Translations under genes and position numbers: made by a program
Part shown: in pieces, positions 37,438 to 50,790 of the stretch
Position numbering within the stretch: the stretch's first letter is position 1
Layout of the letters: every line of letters starts with the position of its first letter
The notes under the pieces: model-generated
Told to the model about the DNA's origin: nothing
The model's database searches: none
What the model saw: the letters and a program-made list of their open reading frames with translations, nothing else
Origin: Auanema rhodensis
Lineage: Eukaryota; Nematoda; Chromadorea; Rhabditida; Rhabditidae
DNA length: 64,000 nucleotides
Direction: 5' to 3'
Assembly: GCA_964057225.1 (NCBI GenBank)
Contig: OZ059900.1
Span: forward strand, 4,970,501-5,034,500

Positions 37438-38739
37438 TTTTGCATGGCTTAATCCTTGAGGAAAGCTACAGCGCTGACAGATTCAATCAAGTTTAAAAAA
37501 AATTTTTTTTTCAATTCAGATGTTGAAACTCTTTAAAAATGTGTAATAAATCTTTTGAGAGTATCGTGAAAACAAGTTGGAAAAAAACTTTTTTTTGGAC
37601 TTGGAAATTTTTTTTGGACTGTGAGCCATTCGCATGGCTCAATCCTTGAGGAAAGCTACAGCGCTGACAGATTCAATCAAGTTTAAAAAAAAAAATTTTT
37701 TTTTCAATTCAGATGTTGAAACTCTTTAAAAATGTGTAAAAAATGTTTTGAGAGTATCGTGAAAACAAGTTGGAAAAAAATTTTTTTTTGGACTTGGAAA
37801 TTTTTTTTGGTCTGTGAGCCATTCGCATGGCTTAATCCTTGAGGAAAGCTACAGCGCTGACAGATTCAATCAAGTTTAAAAAAAAAATTTTTTTTCAATT
37901 CAGATGTTGACACTCTTTGAAAATGTGTAATAAATGTTTTGAGAGTATCGTGAAAACAAGTTGGAAAAAAACTTTTTTTTGGACTTGGAAATTTTTTTTG
38001 GACTGTGAGCCATTCGCATGGCTTAATCCTTGAGGAAAGCTACAGCGCTGACAGATTCAATCAAGTTAAAAAAAAAATTTTTTTTTCAATTCAGATGTTG
38101 AAACTCTTTAAAAATGTGTAAAAAATGTTTTGAGAGTATCGTGAAAACAAGTTGGAAAAAAACTTTTTTTTGGACTTGGAAATTTTTTTTGGACTGTGAG
38201 CCATTCGCATGGCTTAATCCTTGAGGAAAGCTACAGCGCTGACAGATTCAATCAAGTTTAAAAAAAATTTTTTTTTCAATTCAGATGTTGACACTCTTTG
38301 AAAATGTGTAATAAATGTTTTGAGAGTATCGTGAAAACAAGTTGGAAAAAAATTTTTTTTTGGACTTGGAAATTTTTTTTGGACTGTGAGCCATTCGCAT
38401 GGCTTAATCCTTGAGGAAAGCTACAGCGCTGACAGATTCAATCAAGTTAAAAAAAAATTTTTTTTTCAATTCAAATGTTGACACTCTTTGAAAATGTGTA
38501 ATAAATGTTTTGAGAGTATCGTGAAAACAAGTTGGAAAAAAATTTTTTTTTGGACTGTGAGTCATTCGCATGGCTTAATCCTTGAGGAAAGCTACAGCGC
38601 TGACAGATTCAATCAAGTTTAAAAAAAAATTTTTTTTCAATTCAGATGTTGACACTCTTTGAAAATGTGTAATAAATGTTTTGAGAGTATCGTGAAAACA
38701 AGTTGGAAAAAAACTTTTTATTGGACTTGGAAATTTTTT

Positions 38740-41300
38740 TTGGACTGTGAGCCATTCGCATGGCTCAATCCTTGAGGAAAGCTACAGCGCTGACAGATTC
38801 AATCAAGTTTAAAAAAAAAAATTTTTTTTTCAATTCAGATGTTGAAACTCTTTGAAAATGTGTAATAAATGTTTTGAGAGTATCGTGAAAACAAGTTGGA
38901 AAAAAATTTTTTTTTGGACTGTGAGTCATTCGCATGGCTTAATCCTTGAGGAAAGCTACAGCGCTGACAGATTCAATCAAGTTTAAAAAAAAATTTTTTT
39001 TCAATTCAGATGTTGACACTCTTTGAAAATGTGTAATAAATGTTTTGAGAGTATCGTGAAAACAAGTTGGAAAAAAATTTTTTTTTGGACTTGGAAATTT
39101 TTTTTGGACTGTGAGCCATTCGCATGGCTTAATCCTTGAGGAAAGCTACAGCGCTGACAGATTCAATCAAGTTAAAAAAAAAATTTTTTTTTCAATTCAG
39201 ATGTTGAAACTCTTTAAAAATGTGTAAAAAATGTTTTGAGAGTATCGTGAAAACAAGTTGGAAAAAAACTTTTTTTTGGACTTGGAAATTTTTTTTGGAC
39301 TGTGAGCCATTCGCATGGCTTAATCCTTGAGGAAAGCTACAGCGCTGACAGATTCAATCAAGTTTAAAAAAAATTTTTTTTTCAATTCAGATGTTGACAC
39401 TCTTTGAAAATGTGTAATAAATGTTTTGAGAGTATCGTGAAAACAAGTTGGAAAAAAATTTTTTTTTGGACTTGGAAATTTTTTTTGGACTGTGAGCCAT
39501 TCGCATGGCTTAATCCTTGAGGAAAGCTACAGCGCTGACAGATTCAATCAAGTTTAAAAAAAATTTTTTTTTCAATTCAAATGTTGACACTCTTTGAAAA
39601 TGTGTAATAAATGTTTTGAGAGTATCGTGAAAACAAGTTGGAAAAAAATTTTTTTTTGGACTGTGAGTCATTCGCATGGCTTAATCCTTGAGGAAAGCTA
39701 CAGCGCTGACAGATTCAATCAAGTTTAAAAAAAAATTTTTTTTCAATTCAGATGTTGACACTCTTTGAAAATGTGTAATAAATGTTTTGAGAGTATCGTG
39801 AAAACAAGTTGGAAAAAAACTTTTTATTGGACTTGGAAATTTTTTTTGGACTGTGAGCCATTCGCATGGCTCAATCCTTGAGGAAAGCTACAGCGCTGAC
39901 AGATTCAATCAAGTTTAAAAAAAAAAATTTTTTTTTCAAATCAGATGTTGAAACTCTTTAAAAATGTGTAAAAAATGTTTTGAGAGTATCGTGAAAACAA
40001 GTTGGAAAAAAATTTTTTTTTGGACTGTGAGCCATTCGCATGGCTCAATCCTTGAGGAAAGCTACAGCGCTGACAGATTCAATCAAGTTTAAAAAAAAAA
40101 TTTTTTTTTCAATTCAGATGTTGAAACTCTTTGAAAATGTGTAATAAATGTTTTGAGAGTATCGTGAAAACAAGTTGGAAAAAAATTTTTTTTTGGACTG
40201 TGAGTCATTCGCATGGCTTAATCCTTGAGGAAAGCTACAGCGCTGACAGATTCAATCAAGTTTAAAAAAAAATTTTTTTTCAATTCAGATGTTGACACTC
40301 TTTGAAAATGTGTAATAAATGTTTTGAGAGTATCGTGAAAACAAGTTGGAAAAAAATTTTTTTTTGGACTTGGAAATTTTTTTTGGACTGTGAGCCATTC
40401 GCATGGCTTAATCCTTGAGGAAAGCTACAGCGCTGACAGATTCAATCAAGTTAAAAAAAAAATTTTTTTTTCAATTCAGATGTTGAAACTCTTTAAAAAT
40501 GTGTAAAAAATGTTTTGAGAGTATCGTGAAAACAAGTTGGAAAAAAACTTTTTTTTGGACTTGGAAATTTTTTTTGGACTGTGAGCCATTCGCATGGCTT
40601 AATCCTTGAGGAAAGCTACAGCGCTGACAGATTCAATCAAGTTTAAAAAAAATTTTTTTTTCAATTCAGATGTTGACACTCTTTGAAAATGTGTAATAAA
40701 TGTTTTGAGAGTATCGTGAAAACAAGTTGGAAAAAAATTTTTTTTTGGACTTGGAAATTTTTTTTGGACTGTGAGCCATTCGCATGGCTTAATCCTTGAG
40801 GAAAGCTACAGCGCTGACAGATTCAATCAAGTTTAAAAAAAATTTTTTTTTCAATTCAAATGTTGACACTCTTTGAAAATGTGTAATAAATGTTTTGAGA
40901 GTATCGTGAAAACAAGTTGGAAAAAAATTTTTTTTTGGACTGTGAGTCATTCGCATGGCTTAATCCTTGAGGAAAGCTACAGCGCTGACAGATTCAATCA
41001 AGTTTAAAAAAAAATTTTTTTTCAATTCAGATGTTGACACTCTTTGAAAATGTGTAATAAATGTTTTGAGAGTATCGTGAAAACAAGTTGGAAAAAAACT
41101 TTTTATTGGACTTGGAAATTTTTTTTGGACTGTGAGCCATTCGCATGGCTCAATCCTTGAGGAAAGCTACAGCGCTGACAGATTCAATCAAGTTTAAAAA
41201 AAAAAATTTTTTTTTCAAATCAGATGTTGAAACTCTTTAAAAATGTGTAAAAAATGTTTTGAGAGTATCGTGAAAACAAGTTGGAAAAAAATTTTTTTTT
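38740..41300. repeat. 1,280-bp higher-order unit, two adjacent copies
   Basis: Landmark pairs are the hybrid GAAACTCTTTG (38843 and 40123), CTTTTTATTGG (39819 and 41098) and the unique TTTCAAATCAGATG (39937 and 41216). All are 1,279-1,280 bp apart. The copies meet near 40020. Seven monomers, four long and three short, fit the length. Confidence 0.91.
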
Positions 41301-42461
41301 GGACTTGGAAATTTTTTTTGGTCTGTGAGCCATTCGCATGGCTTAATCCTTGAGGAAAGCTACAGCGCTGACAGATTCAATCAAGTTTAAAAAAAAAATT
41401 TTTTTTCAATTCAGATGTTGACACTCTTTGAAAATGTGTAATAAATGTTTTGAGAGTATCGTGAAAACAAGTTGGAAAAAAACTTTTTTTTGGACTTGGA
41501 AATTTTTTTTGGACTGTGAGCCATTCGCATGGCTTAATCCTTGAGGAAAGCTACAGCGCTGACAGATTCAATCAAGTTAAAAAAAAAATTTTTTTTTCAA
41601 TTCAGATGTTGAAACTCTTTAAAAATGTGTAAAAAATGTTTTGAGAGTATCGTGAAAACAAGTTGGAAAAAAACTTTTTTTTGGACTTGGAAATTTTTTT
41701 TGGACTGTGAGCCATTCGCATGGCTTAATCCTTGAGGAAAGCTACAGCGCTGACAGATTCAATCAAGTTAAAAAAAAATTTTTTTTTCAATTCAGATGTT
41801 GAAACTCTTTAAAAATGTGTAATAAATGTTTTGAGAGTATCGTGAAAACAAGTTGGAAAAAAACTTTTTTTTGGACTTGGAAATTTTTTTTGGACTGTGA
41901 GCCATTCGCATGGCTTAATCCTTGAGGAAAGCTACAGCGCTGACAGATTCAATCAAGTTTAAAAAAAAAATTTTTTTTTCAATTCAGATGTTGAAACTCT
42001 TTAAAAATGTGTAATAAATCTTTTGAGAGTATCGTGAAAACAAGTTGGAAAAAAACTTTTTTTTGGACTTGGAAATTTTTTTTGGACTGTGAGCCATTCG
42101 CATGGCTTAATCCTTGAGGAAAGCTACAGCGCTGACAGATTCAATCAAGTTTAAAAAAAAAATTTTTTTTCAATTCAGATGTTGAAACTCTTTAAAAATG
42201 TGTAATAAATGTTTTGAGAGTATCGTGAAAACAAGTTGGAAAAAAAATTTTTTTTGGACTTGGAAATTTTTTTTGGACTGTGAGCCATTCGCATGGCTTA
42301 ATCCTTGAGGAAAGCTACAGCGCTGACAGATTCAATCAAGTTTAAAAAAAATTTTTTTTTCAATTCAGATGTTGAAACTCTTTAAAAATGTGTAATAAAT
42401 CTTTTGAGAGTATCGTGAAAACAAGTTGGAAAAAAACTTTTTTTTGGACTTGGAAATTTTT

Positions 42462-42463
42462 TA
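42462..42463. other. Out-of-register junction in a 69-bp truncated monomer
   Basis: CTTGGAAATTTTTT runs directly into AATAAATGTTTTGAG, so successive GAGTATCG landmarks (42408 and 42477) are only 69 bp apart. About 121 bp of a 190-bp period are missing, possibly with whole monomers as well. The next unit has GAGTCATT. Confidence 0.9.
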
Positions 42464-44228
42464 ATAAATGTTTTGAGAGTATCGTGAAAACAAGTTGGAA
42501 AAAAATTTTTTTTTGGACTGTGAGTCATTCGCATGGCTTAATCCTTGAGGAAAGCTACAGCGCTGACAGATTCAATCAAGTTAAAAAAAAATTTTTTTTT
42601 CAATTCAGATGTTGAAACTCTTTAAAAATGTGTAATAAATGTTTTGAGAGTATCGTGAAAACAAGTTGGAAAAAAACTTTTTTTTGGACTTGGAAATTTT
42701 TTTTGGACTGTGAGCCATTCGCATGGCTTAATCCTTGAGGAAAGCTACAGCGCTGACAGATTCAATCAAGTTTAAAAAAAAATTTTTTTTCAATTCAGAT
42801 GTTGACACTCTTTGAAAATGTGTAATAAATGTTTTGAGAGTATCGTGAAAACAAGTTGGAAAAAAACTTTTTATTGGACTTGGAAATTTTTTTTGGACTG
42901 TGAGCCATTCGCATGGCTCAATCCTTGAGGAAAGCTACAGCGCTGACAGATTCAATCAAGTTTAAAAAAAAAAATTTTTTTTTCAATTCAGATGTTGAAA
43001 CTCTTTAAAAATGTGTAAAAAATGTTTTGAGAGTATCGTGAAAACAAGTTGGAAAAAAAATTTTTTTTGGACTTGGAAATTTTTTTTGGTCTGTGAGCCA
43101 TTCGCATGGCTTAATCCTTGAGGAAAGCTACAGCGCTGACAGATTCAATCAAGTTTAAAAAAAAAATTTTTTTTCAATTCAGATGTTGACACTCTTTGAA
43201 AATGTGTAATAAATGTTTTGAGAGTATCGTGAAAACAAGTTGGAAAAAAACTTTTTTTTGGACTTGGAAATTTTTTTTGGACTGTGAGCCATTCGCATGG
43301 CTTAATCCTTGAGGAAAGCTACAGCGCTGACAGATTCAATCAAGTTAAAAAAAAAATTTTTTTTTCAATTCAGATGTTGAAACTCTTTAAAAATGTGTAA
43401 AAAATGTTTTGAGAGTATCGTGAAAACAAGTTGGAAAAAAACTTTTTTTTGGACTTGGAAATTTTTTTTGGACTGTGAGCCATTCGCATGGCTTAATCCT
43501 TGAGGAAAGCTACAGCGCTGACAGATTCAATCAAGTTAAAAAAAAATTTTTTTTTCAATTCAGATGTTGAAACTCTTTAAAAATGTGTAATAAATGTTTT
43601 GAGAGTATCGTGAAAACAAGTTGGAAAAAAACTTTTTTTTGGACTTGGAAATTTTTTTTGGACTGTGAGCCATTCGCATGGCTTAATCCTTGAGGAAAGC
43701 TACAGCGCTGACAGATTCAATCAAGTTTAAAAAAAAATTTTTTTTTCAATTCAGATGTTGAAACTCTTTAAAAATGTGTAATAAATCTTTTGAGAGTATC
43801 GTGAAAACAAGTTGGAAAAAAACTTTTTTTTGGACTTGGAAATTTTTTTTGGACTGTGAGCCATTCGCATGGCTTAATCCTTGAGGAAAGCTACAGCGCT
43901 GACAGATTCAATCAAGTTTAAAAAAAAAATTTTTTTTCAATTCAGATGTTGAAACTCTTTAAAAATGTGTAATAAATGTTTTGAGAGTATCGTGAAAACA
44001 AGTTGGAAAAAAAATTTTTTTTGGACTTGGAAATTTTTTTTGGACTGTGAGCCATTCGCATGGCTTAATCCTTGAGGAAAGCTACAGCGCTGACAGATTC
44101 AATCAAGTTTAAAAAAAATTTTTTTTTCAATTCAGATGTTGAAACTCTTTAAAAATGTGTAATAAATCTTTTGAGAGTATCGTGAAAACAAGTTGGAAAA
44201 AAACTTTTTTTTGGACTTGGAAATTTTT

Positions 44229-44230
44229 TA
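44229..44230. other. Second copy of the 69-bp truncated monomer junction
   Basis: The same TTTTTT-AATAAATG join occurs here, 1,767 bp after the first. Identical breakpoints show that this is one deletion event copied by the larger duplication rather than two events. Confidence 0.9.
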
Positions 44231-44639
44231 ATAAATGTTTTGAGAGTATCGTGAAAACAAGTTGGAAAAAAATTTTTTTTTGGACTGTGAGTCATTCGCA
44301 TGGCTTAATCCTTGAGGAAAGCTACAGCGCTGACAGATTCAATCAAGTTTAAAAAAAAATTTTTTTTTCAATTCAGATGTTGAAACTCTTTAAAAATGTG
44401 TAATAAATGTTTTGAGAGTATCGTGAAAACAAGTTGGAAAAAAACTTTTTTTTGGACTTGGAAATTTTTTTTGGACTGTGAGCCATTCGCATGGCTTAAT
44501 CCTTGAGGAAAGCTACAGCGCTGACAGATTCAATCAAGTTTAAAAAAAAATTTTTTTTCAATTCAGATGTTGACACTCTTTGAAAATGTGTAATAAATGT
44601 TTTGAGAGTATCGTGAAAACAAGTTGGAAAAAAACTTTT

Positions 44640-47600
44640 TTTTGGACTTGGAAATTTTTTTTGGACTGTGAGCCATTCGCATGGCTTAATCCTTGAGGAA
44701 AGCTACAGCGCTGACAGATTCAATCAAGTTTAAAAAAAAAATTTTTTTTCAATTCAGATGTTGAAACTCTTTAAAAATGTGTAATAAATGTTTTGAGAGT
44801 ATCGTGAAAACAAGTTGGAAAAAAATTTTTTTTTGGACTTGGAAATTTTTTTTGGACTGTGAGCCATTCGCATGGCTTAATCCTTGAGGAGAGCTACAGC
44901 GCTGACAGATTCAATCAAGTTTAAAAAAAAAATTTTTTTTCAATTCAGATGTTGAAACTCTTTAAAAATGTGTAATAAATGTTTTGAGAGTATCGTGAAA
45001 ACAAGTTGGAAAAAAATTTTTTTTTGGACTCGGAAATTTTTTTTGGACTGTGAGCCATTCGCATGGCTTAATCCTTGAGGAAAGCTACAGCGCTGACAGA
45101 TTCAATCAAGTTTAAAAAAAAATTTTTTTTCAATTCAGATGTTGACACTCTTTGAAAATGTGTAATAAATGTTTTGAGAGTATCGTGAAAACAAGTTGGA
45201 AAAAAACTTGTTTTTGGACTTGGAAATTTTTTTTGGACTGTGAGCCATTCGCATGGCTTAATCCTTGAGGAAAGCTACAGCGCTGACAGATTCAATCAAG
45301 TTTAAAAAAAAATTTTTTTTCAATTCAGATGTTGAAACTCTTTAAAAATGTGTAATAAATGTTTTGAGAGTATCGTGAAAACAAGTTAAAAAAAAAATTT
45401 TTTTTGGACTTGGAAATTTTTTTTGGTCTGTGAGCCATTCGCATGGCTTAATCGTTGAGGAAAGCTACAGCGCTGACAGATTCAATCAAGTTTAAAAAAA
45501 AAATTTTTTTTTCAATTCAGATGTTGAAACTCTTTAAAAATGTGTAATAAATGTTTTGAGAGTATCGTGAAAACAAGTTGGAAAAAAACTTTTTTTTGGA
45601 CTTGGAAATTTTTTTTGGACTGTGAGCCATTCGCATGGCTTAATCCTTTAGGAAAGCTACAGCGCTGACAGATTCAATCAAGTTTAAAAAAAAATTTTTT
45701 TTTCAATTCAGATGTTGAAACTCTTTAAAAATGTGTAATAAATGTTTTGAGAGTATCGTGAAAACAAGTTGGAAAAAAACTTTTTTTTGGACTGTGAGCC
45801 ATTCGCATGGCTTAATCCTTGAGGAAAGCTACAGCGCTGACAGATTCAATCAAGTTTAAAAAAAAATTTTTTTTCAATTCAGATGTTGAAACTCTTTAAA
45901 AATGTGTAATAAATGTTTTGAGAGTATCGTGAAAACAAGTTGGAAAAAAATTTTTTTTTGGACTGTGAGTCATTCGCATGGCTTAATCCTTGAGGAAAGC
46001 TACAGCGCTGACAGATTCAATCAAGTTTTAAAAAAAATTTTTTTTCAATTCAGATGTTGACACTCTTTGGAAATGTGTAATAAATGTTTTGAGAGTATCG
46101 TGAAAACAAGTTGGAAAAAAACTTTTTTTTGGACTTGGAAATTTTTTTTGGACTGTGAGCCATTCGCATGGCTCAATCCTTTAGGAAAGCTACAGCGCTG
46201 ACAGATTCAATCAAGTTAAAAAAAAATTTTTTTTTTCAATTCAGATGTTGAAACTCTTTAAAAATGTGTAATAAATGTTTTGAGAGTATCGTGAAAACAA
46301 GTTGGAAAAAAACTTTTTTTTGGACTGTGAGCCATTCGCATGGCTTAATCCTTGAGGAAAGCTACAGCGCTGACAGATTCAATCAAGTTTAAAAAAAAAA
46401 TTTTTTTTTTCAATTCAGATGTTGAAACTCTTTAAAAATGTGTAATAAATGTTTTGAGAGTATCGTGAAAACAAGTTGGAAAAAAACTTTTTTTTGGACT
46501 TGGAAATTTTTTTTGGACTGTGAGCCATTCGCATGGCTTAATCCTTTAGGAAAGCTACAGCGCTGACAGATTCAATCAAGTTTAAAAAAAAATTTTTTTT
46601 TCAATTCAGATGTTGAAACTCTTTAAAAATGTGTAATAAATGTTTTGAGAGTATCGTGAAAACAAGTTGGAAAAAAATTTTTTTTTGGACTTGGAAATTT
46701 TTTTTGGTCTGTGAGCCATTCGCATGGCTTGATCCTTGAGGAAAGCTACAGCGCTGACAGATTCAATCAAGTTTAAAAAAAAATTTTTTTTCAATTCAGA
46801 TGTTGAAACTCTTTAAAAATGTGTAATAAATGTTTTGAGAGTATCGTGAAAACAAGTTGGAAAAAAATTTTTTTTTGGACTGTGAGTCATTCGCATGACT
46901 TAATCCTTGAGGAAAGCTACAGCGCTGACAGATTTAATCAAGTTTTAAAAAAAATTTTTTTTCAATTCAGATGTTGAAACTCTTTAAAAATGTGTAATAA
47001 ATGTTTTGAGAGTATCGTGAAAACAAGTTGGAAAAAAATTTTTTTTTGGACTTGGAAATTTTTTTTGGACTGTGAGCCATTCGCATGGCTTAATCCTTTA
47101 GGAAAGCTACAGCGCTGACAGATTCAATCAAGTTTAAAAAAAAATTTTTTTTTCAATTCAGATGTTGAAACTCTTTAAAAATGTGTAATAAATGTTTTGA
47201 GAGTATCGTGAAAACAAGTTGGAAAAAAATTTTTTTTTGGACTGTGAGTCATTCGCATGGCTTAATCGTTGAGGAAAGCTACAGCGCTGACAGATTCAAT
47301 CAAGTTTAAAAAAAAATTTTTTTTTCAATTCAGATGTTGAAATTCTTTAAAAATGTGTAATAAATGTTTTGAGAGTATCGTGAAAACAAGTTGGAAAAAA
47401 ACTTTTTTTTGGACTTGGAAATTTTTTTTGGACTGTGAGCCATTCGCATGGCTTAATCCTTTAGGAAAGCTACAGCGCTGACAGATTCGATCAAGTTTAA
47501 AAAAAAATTTTTTTTTCAATTCAGATGTTGAAACTCTTTAAAAATGTGTAATAAATGTTTTGAGAGTATCGTGAAAACAAATTGGAAAAAATTTTTTTTT

Positions 47601-50211
47601 TGGACTGTGAGTCATTCGCATGGCTTAATCCTTGAGGAAAGCTACAGCGCTGACAGATTCAATCAAGTTTAAAAAAAAATTTTTTTTCAATTCAGATGTT
47701 GAAACTCTTTAAAAATGTGTAATAAATGTTTTGAGAGTATCGTGAAAACAAGTTGGAAAAAAATTTTTTTTTGGACTGTGAGTCATTCGCATGGCTTAAT
47801 CCTTGAGGAAAGCTACAGCGCTGACAGATTTAATCAAGTTTTAAAAAAAATTTTTTTTCAATTCAGATGTTGACACTCTTTGGAAATGTGTAATAAATGT
47901 TTTGAGAGTATCGTGAAAACAAGTTGGAAAAAAACTTTTTTTTGGACTTGGAAATTTTTTTTGGACTGTGAGCCATTCGCATGGCTTAATCCTTGAGGAA
48001 AGCTACAGCGCTGACAGATTCAATCAAGTTTAAAAAAAAAATTTTTTTTCAATTCAGATGTTGAAACTCTTTAAAAATGTGTAATAAATGTTTTGAGAGT
48101 ATCGTGAAAACAAGTTGGAAAAAAATTTTTTTTTGGACTTGGAAATTTTTTTTGGACTGTGAGCCATTCGCATGGCTTAATCCTTGAGGAAAGCTACAGC
48201 GCTGACAGATTCAATCAAGTTTAAAAAAAAATTTTTTTTCAATTCAGATGTTGACACTCTTTGAAAATGTGTAATAAATGTTTTGAGAGTATCGTGAAAA
48301 CAAGTTGGAAAAAAACTTTTTTTTGGACTTGGAAATTTTTTTTGGACTGTGAGCCATTCGCATGGCTTAATCCTTGAGGAAAGCTACAGCGCTGACAGAT
48401 TCAATCAAGTTTAAAAAAAAAATTTTTTTTCAATTCAGATGTTGAAACTCTTTAAAAATGTGTAATAAATGTTTTGAGAGTATCGTGAAAACAAGTTGGA
48501 AGAAATCCTTGAGGAAAGCTACAGCGCTGACAGATTCAATCAAGTTTAAAAAAAAAAATTTTTTTTTCAATTCAGATGTTGAAACTCTTTAAAAATATGT
48601 AATAAATGTTTTGAGAGTATCGTGAAAACAAGTTGGAAAAAAACTTTTTTTTGGACTTGGAAATTTTTTTTGGACTGTGAGCCATTCGCATGGCTTAATC
48701 CTTTAGGAAAGCTACAGCGCTGACAGATTCAATCAAGTTTAAAAAAAAATTTTTTTTTCAATTCAGATGTTGAAACTCTTTAAAAATGTGTAATAAATGT
48801 TTTGAGAGTATCGTGAAAACAAGTTAGAAAAAAATTTTTTTTTGGACTGTGAGTCATTCGCATGGCTTAATCCTTGAGGAAAGCTACAGCGCTGACAGAT
48901 TCAATCAAGTTTAAAAATAAAATTTTTTTTTCAATTCAGATGTTGAAACTCTTTAAAAATGTGTAATAAATGTTTTGAGAGTATCGTGAAAACAAGTTGG
49001 AAAAAAACTTTTTTTTGGACTTGGAAATTTTTTTTGGACTGTGAGCCATTCGCATGGCTTAATCCTTGAGGAAAGCTACAGCGCTGACAGATTCAATCAA
49101 GTTTAAAAAAAAATTTTTTTTCAATTCAGATGTTGACACTCTTTGAAAATGTGTAATAAATGTTTTGAGAGTATCGTGAAAACAAGTTGGAAAAAAACTT
49201 TTTTTTGGACTTGGAAATTTTTTTTGGACTGTGAGCCATTCGCATGGCTTAATCCTTGAGGAAAGCTACAGCGCTGACAGATTCAATCAAGTTTAAAAAA
49301 AAATTTTTTTTCAATTCAGATGTTGACACTCTTTGAAAATGTGTAATAAATGTTTTGAGAGTATCGTGAAAACAAGTTGGAAAAAAACTTTTTTTTGGAC
49401 TTGGAAATTTTTTTTGGACTGTGAGCCATTCGCATGGCTTAATCCTTGAGGAAAGCTACAGCGCTGACAGATTCAATCAAGTTTAAAAAAAAATTTTTTT
49501 TCAATTCAGATGTTGAAACTCTTTAAAAATGTGTAATAAATGTTTTGAGAGTATCGTGAAAACAAGTTGGAAAAAAATTTTTTTTTGGACTTGGAAATTT
49601 TTTTTGGTCTGTGAGCCATTCGCATGGCTTAATCGTTGAGGAAAGCTACAGCGCTGACAGATTCAATCAAGTTTAAAAAAAAATTTTTTTTCAATTCAGA
49701 TGTTGAAACTCTTTAAAAATGTGTAAAAAATGTTTTGAGAGTATCGTGAAAACAAGTTGGAAAAAAACTTTTTTTTGGACTTGGAAATTTTTTTTGGACT
49801 GTGAGCCATTCGCATGGCTTAATCCTTGAGGAAAGCTACAGCGCTGACAGATTCAATCAAGTTTAAAAAAAAAATTTTTTTTTTCAATTCAGATGTTGAA
49901 ACTCTTTAAAAATGTGTAATAAATCTTTTGAGAGTATCGTGAAAACAAGTTGGAAAAAAACTTTTTTTTGGACTTGGAAATTTTTTTTGGACTGTGAGCC
50001 ATTCGCATGGCTTAATCCTCGAGGAAAGCTACAGCGCTGACAGATTCAATCAAGTAAAAAAAAAAATTTTTTTCCAATTCAGATGTTGACACTCTTTGAA
50101 AATGTGTAATAAATGTTTTGAGAGTATCGTGAAAACAAGTTGGAAAAAAACTTTTTTTTGGACTTGGAAATTTTTTTTGGACTGTGAGCCATTCGCATGG
50201 CTTAATCCTTT
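44640..50211. repeat. Mixed A-rich block with CCTTTAGG and GAGTCATT units
   Basis: CCTTTAGGAAAG replaces CCTTGAGGAAAG in several units from about 45646 on. AATCGTTGAGG occurs near 45452, 47266 and 49631. TTTGGAAATG, a third form at the haplotype site, occurs near 46066 and 47880. Single-copy changes are frequent (ACAAGTTAAAA near 45383, GATTCGATCAAG near 47484, ACAAATTGG near 47577, AAAATATG near 48593). I found no long perfect duplication here, so this looks like an older, less homogenised part of the array. Confidence 0.82.
48500..48508. other. Out-of-register junction with small filler
   Basis: ACAAGTTGGAA is followed by GA and then AATCCTTGAGG, skipping the A/T tract, GGACTGTGAG and the dyad. 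Successive GAGTATCG landmarks are 136 bp apart (48478 and 48614), so about 54 bp are net missing from a long unit. The two unmatched bases resemble end-joining filler. It is the clearest case I found of a monomer lacking the dyad altogether. Confidence 0.85.
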
Positions 50212-50755
50212 AGGAAAGCTACAGCGCTGACAGATTCAATCAAGTTTAAAAAAAAATTTTTTTTCAATTCAGATGTTGACACTCTTTGAAAATGTGTAAT
50301 AAATGTTTTGAGAGTATCGTGAAAACAAGTTGGAAAAAAACTTTTTTTTGGACTTGGAAATTTTTTTTGGACTGTGAGCCATTCGCATGGCTTAATCCTT
50401 GAGGAAAGCTACAGCGCTGACAGATTCAATCAAGTTTAAAAAAAAATTTTTTTTCAATTCAGATGTTGACACTCTTTGAAAATGTGTAATAAATGTTTTG
50501 AGAGTATCGTGAAAACAAGTTGGAAAAAAACTTTTTTTTGGACTTGGAAATTTTTTTGGACTGTGAGCCATTCGCATGGCTTAATCCTTGAGGAAAGCTA
50601 CAGCGCTGACAGATTCAATCAAGTTTAAAAAAAAATTTTTTTTCAATTCAGATGTTGACACTCTTTGAAAATGTGTAATAAATGTTTTGAGAGTATCGTG
50701 AAAACAAGTTGGAAAAAAACTTTTTTTTGGACTTGGAAATTTTTTTTGGACTGTG

Positions 50756-50771
50756 AGCCATTCGCATGGCT
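50756..50771. other. Conserved dyad AGCCAT-TCGC-ATGGCT (example copy)
   Basis: AGCCAT and ATGGCT are perfect reverse complements around a 4-nt TCGC loop. In RNA the stem could extend by a G-U and a U-A pair on the outside (TG...TA). The motif is present in nearly every monomer at positions 9-24. It is the longest short-loop inverted repeat outside the A/T tracts. Known context: short dyads are frequent in centromeric satellites that lack a CENP-B box. A role in cruciform formation, transcript folding or protein binding here is inference. Confidence 0.85.
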
Positions 50772-50790
50772 TAATCCTTGAGGAAAGCTA

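Larger units (their letters stand above)
40950..44639. repeat. 1,768-bp higher-order unit, about two copies
   Basis: CTTTTTATTGG (41098 and 42866), GGTCTG (41321 and 43089) and an unusual truncated monomer (junctions at 42463 and 44230) are spaced 1,767-1,768 bp. The copies meet near 42718, and the match ends near 44639, where CTTTTTTTTGG faces CTTTTTATTGG. The truncated monomer arose before this duplication. Confidence 0.92.

Noticed and set aside
37048-44352. Open frames at 37048-37266, 42388-42615 and 44155-44352 (+ strand)
   Set aside because: Each spans one of the out-of-register junctions, which happens to join two open stretches. They are by-products of the deletions, not genes.
14487-50577. 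Open frames on the minus strand at 14487-14675, 46606-46794, 47325-47519 and 50392-50577
   Set aside because: In the first two, CTTGATCC replaces CTTAATCC and removes a TAA on the reverse strand. In the last, a one-base shorter T tract shifts frame. All are satellite translated by chance, with no start context or conserved protein.
50756-50775. CENP-B box in the ATTCGCATGGCTTAATC region
   Set aside because: The TTCG half is present, but the required A and the CGGG half of the box are absent (GGCTTAATC instead).
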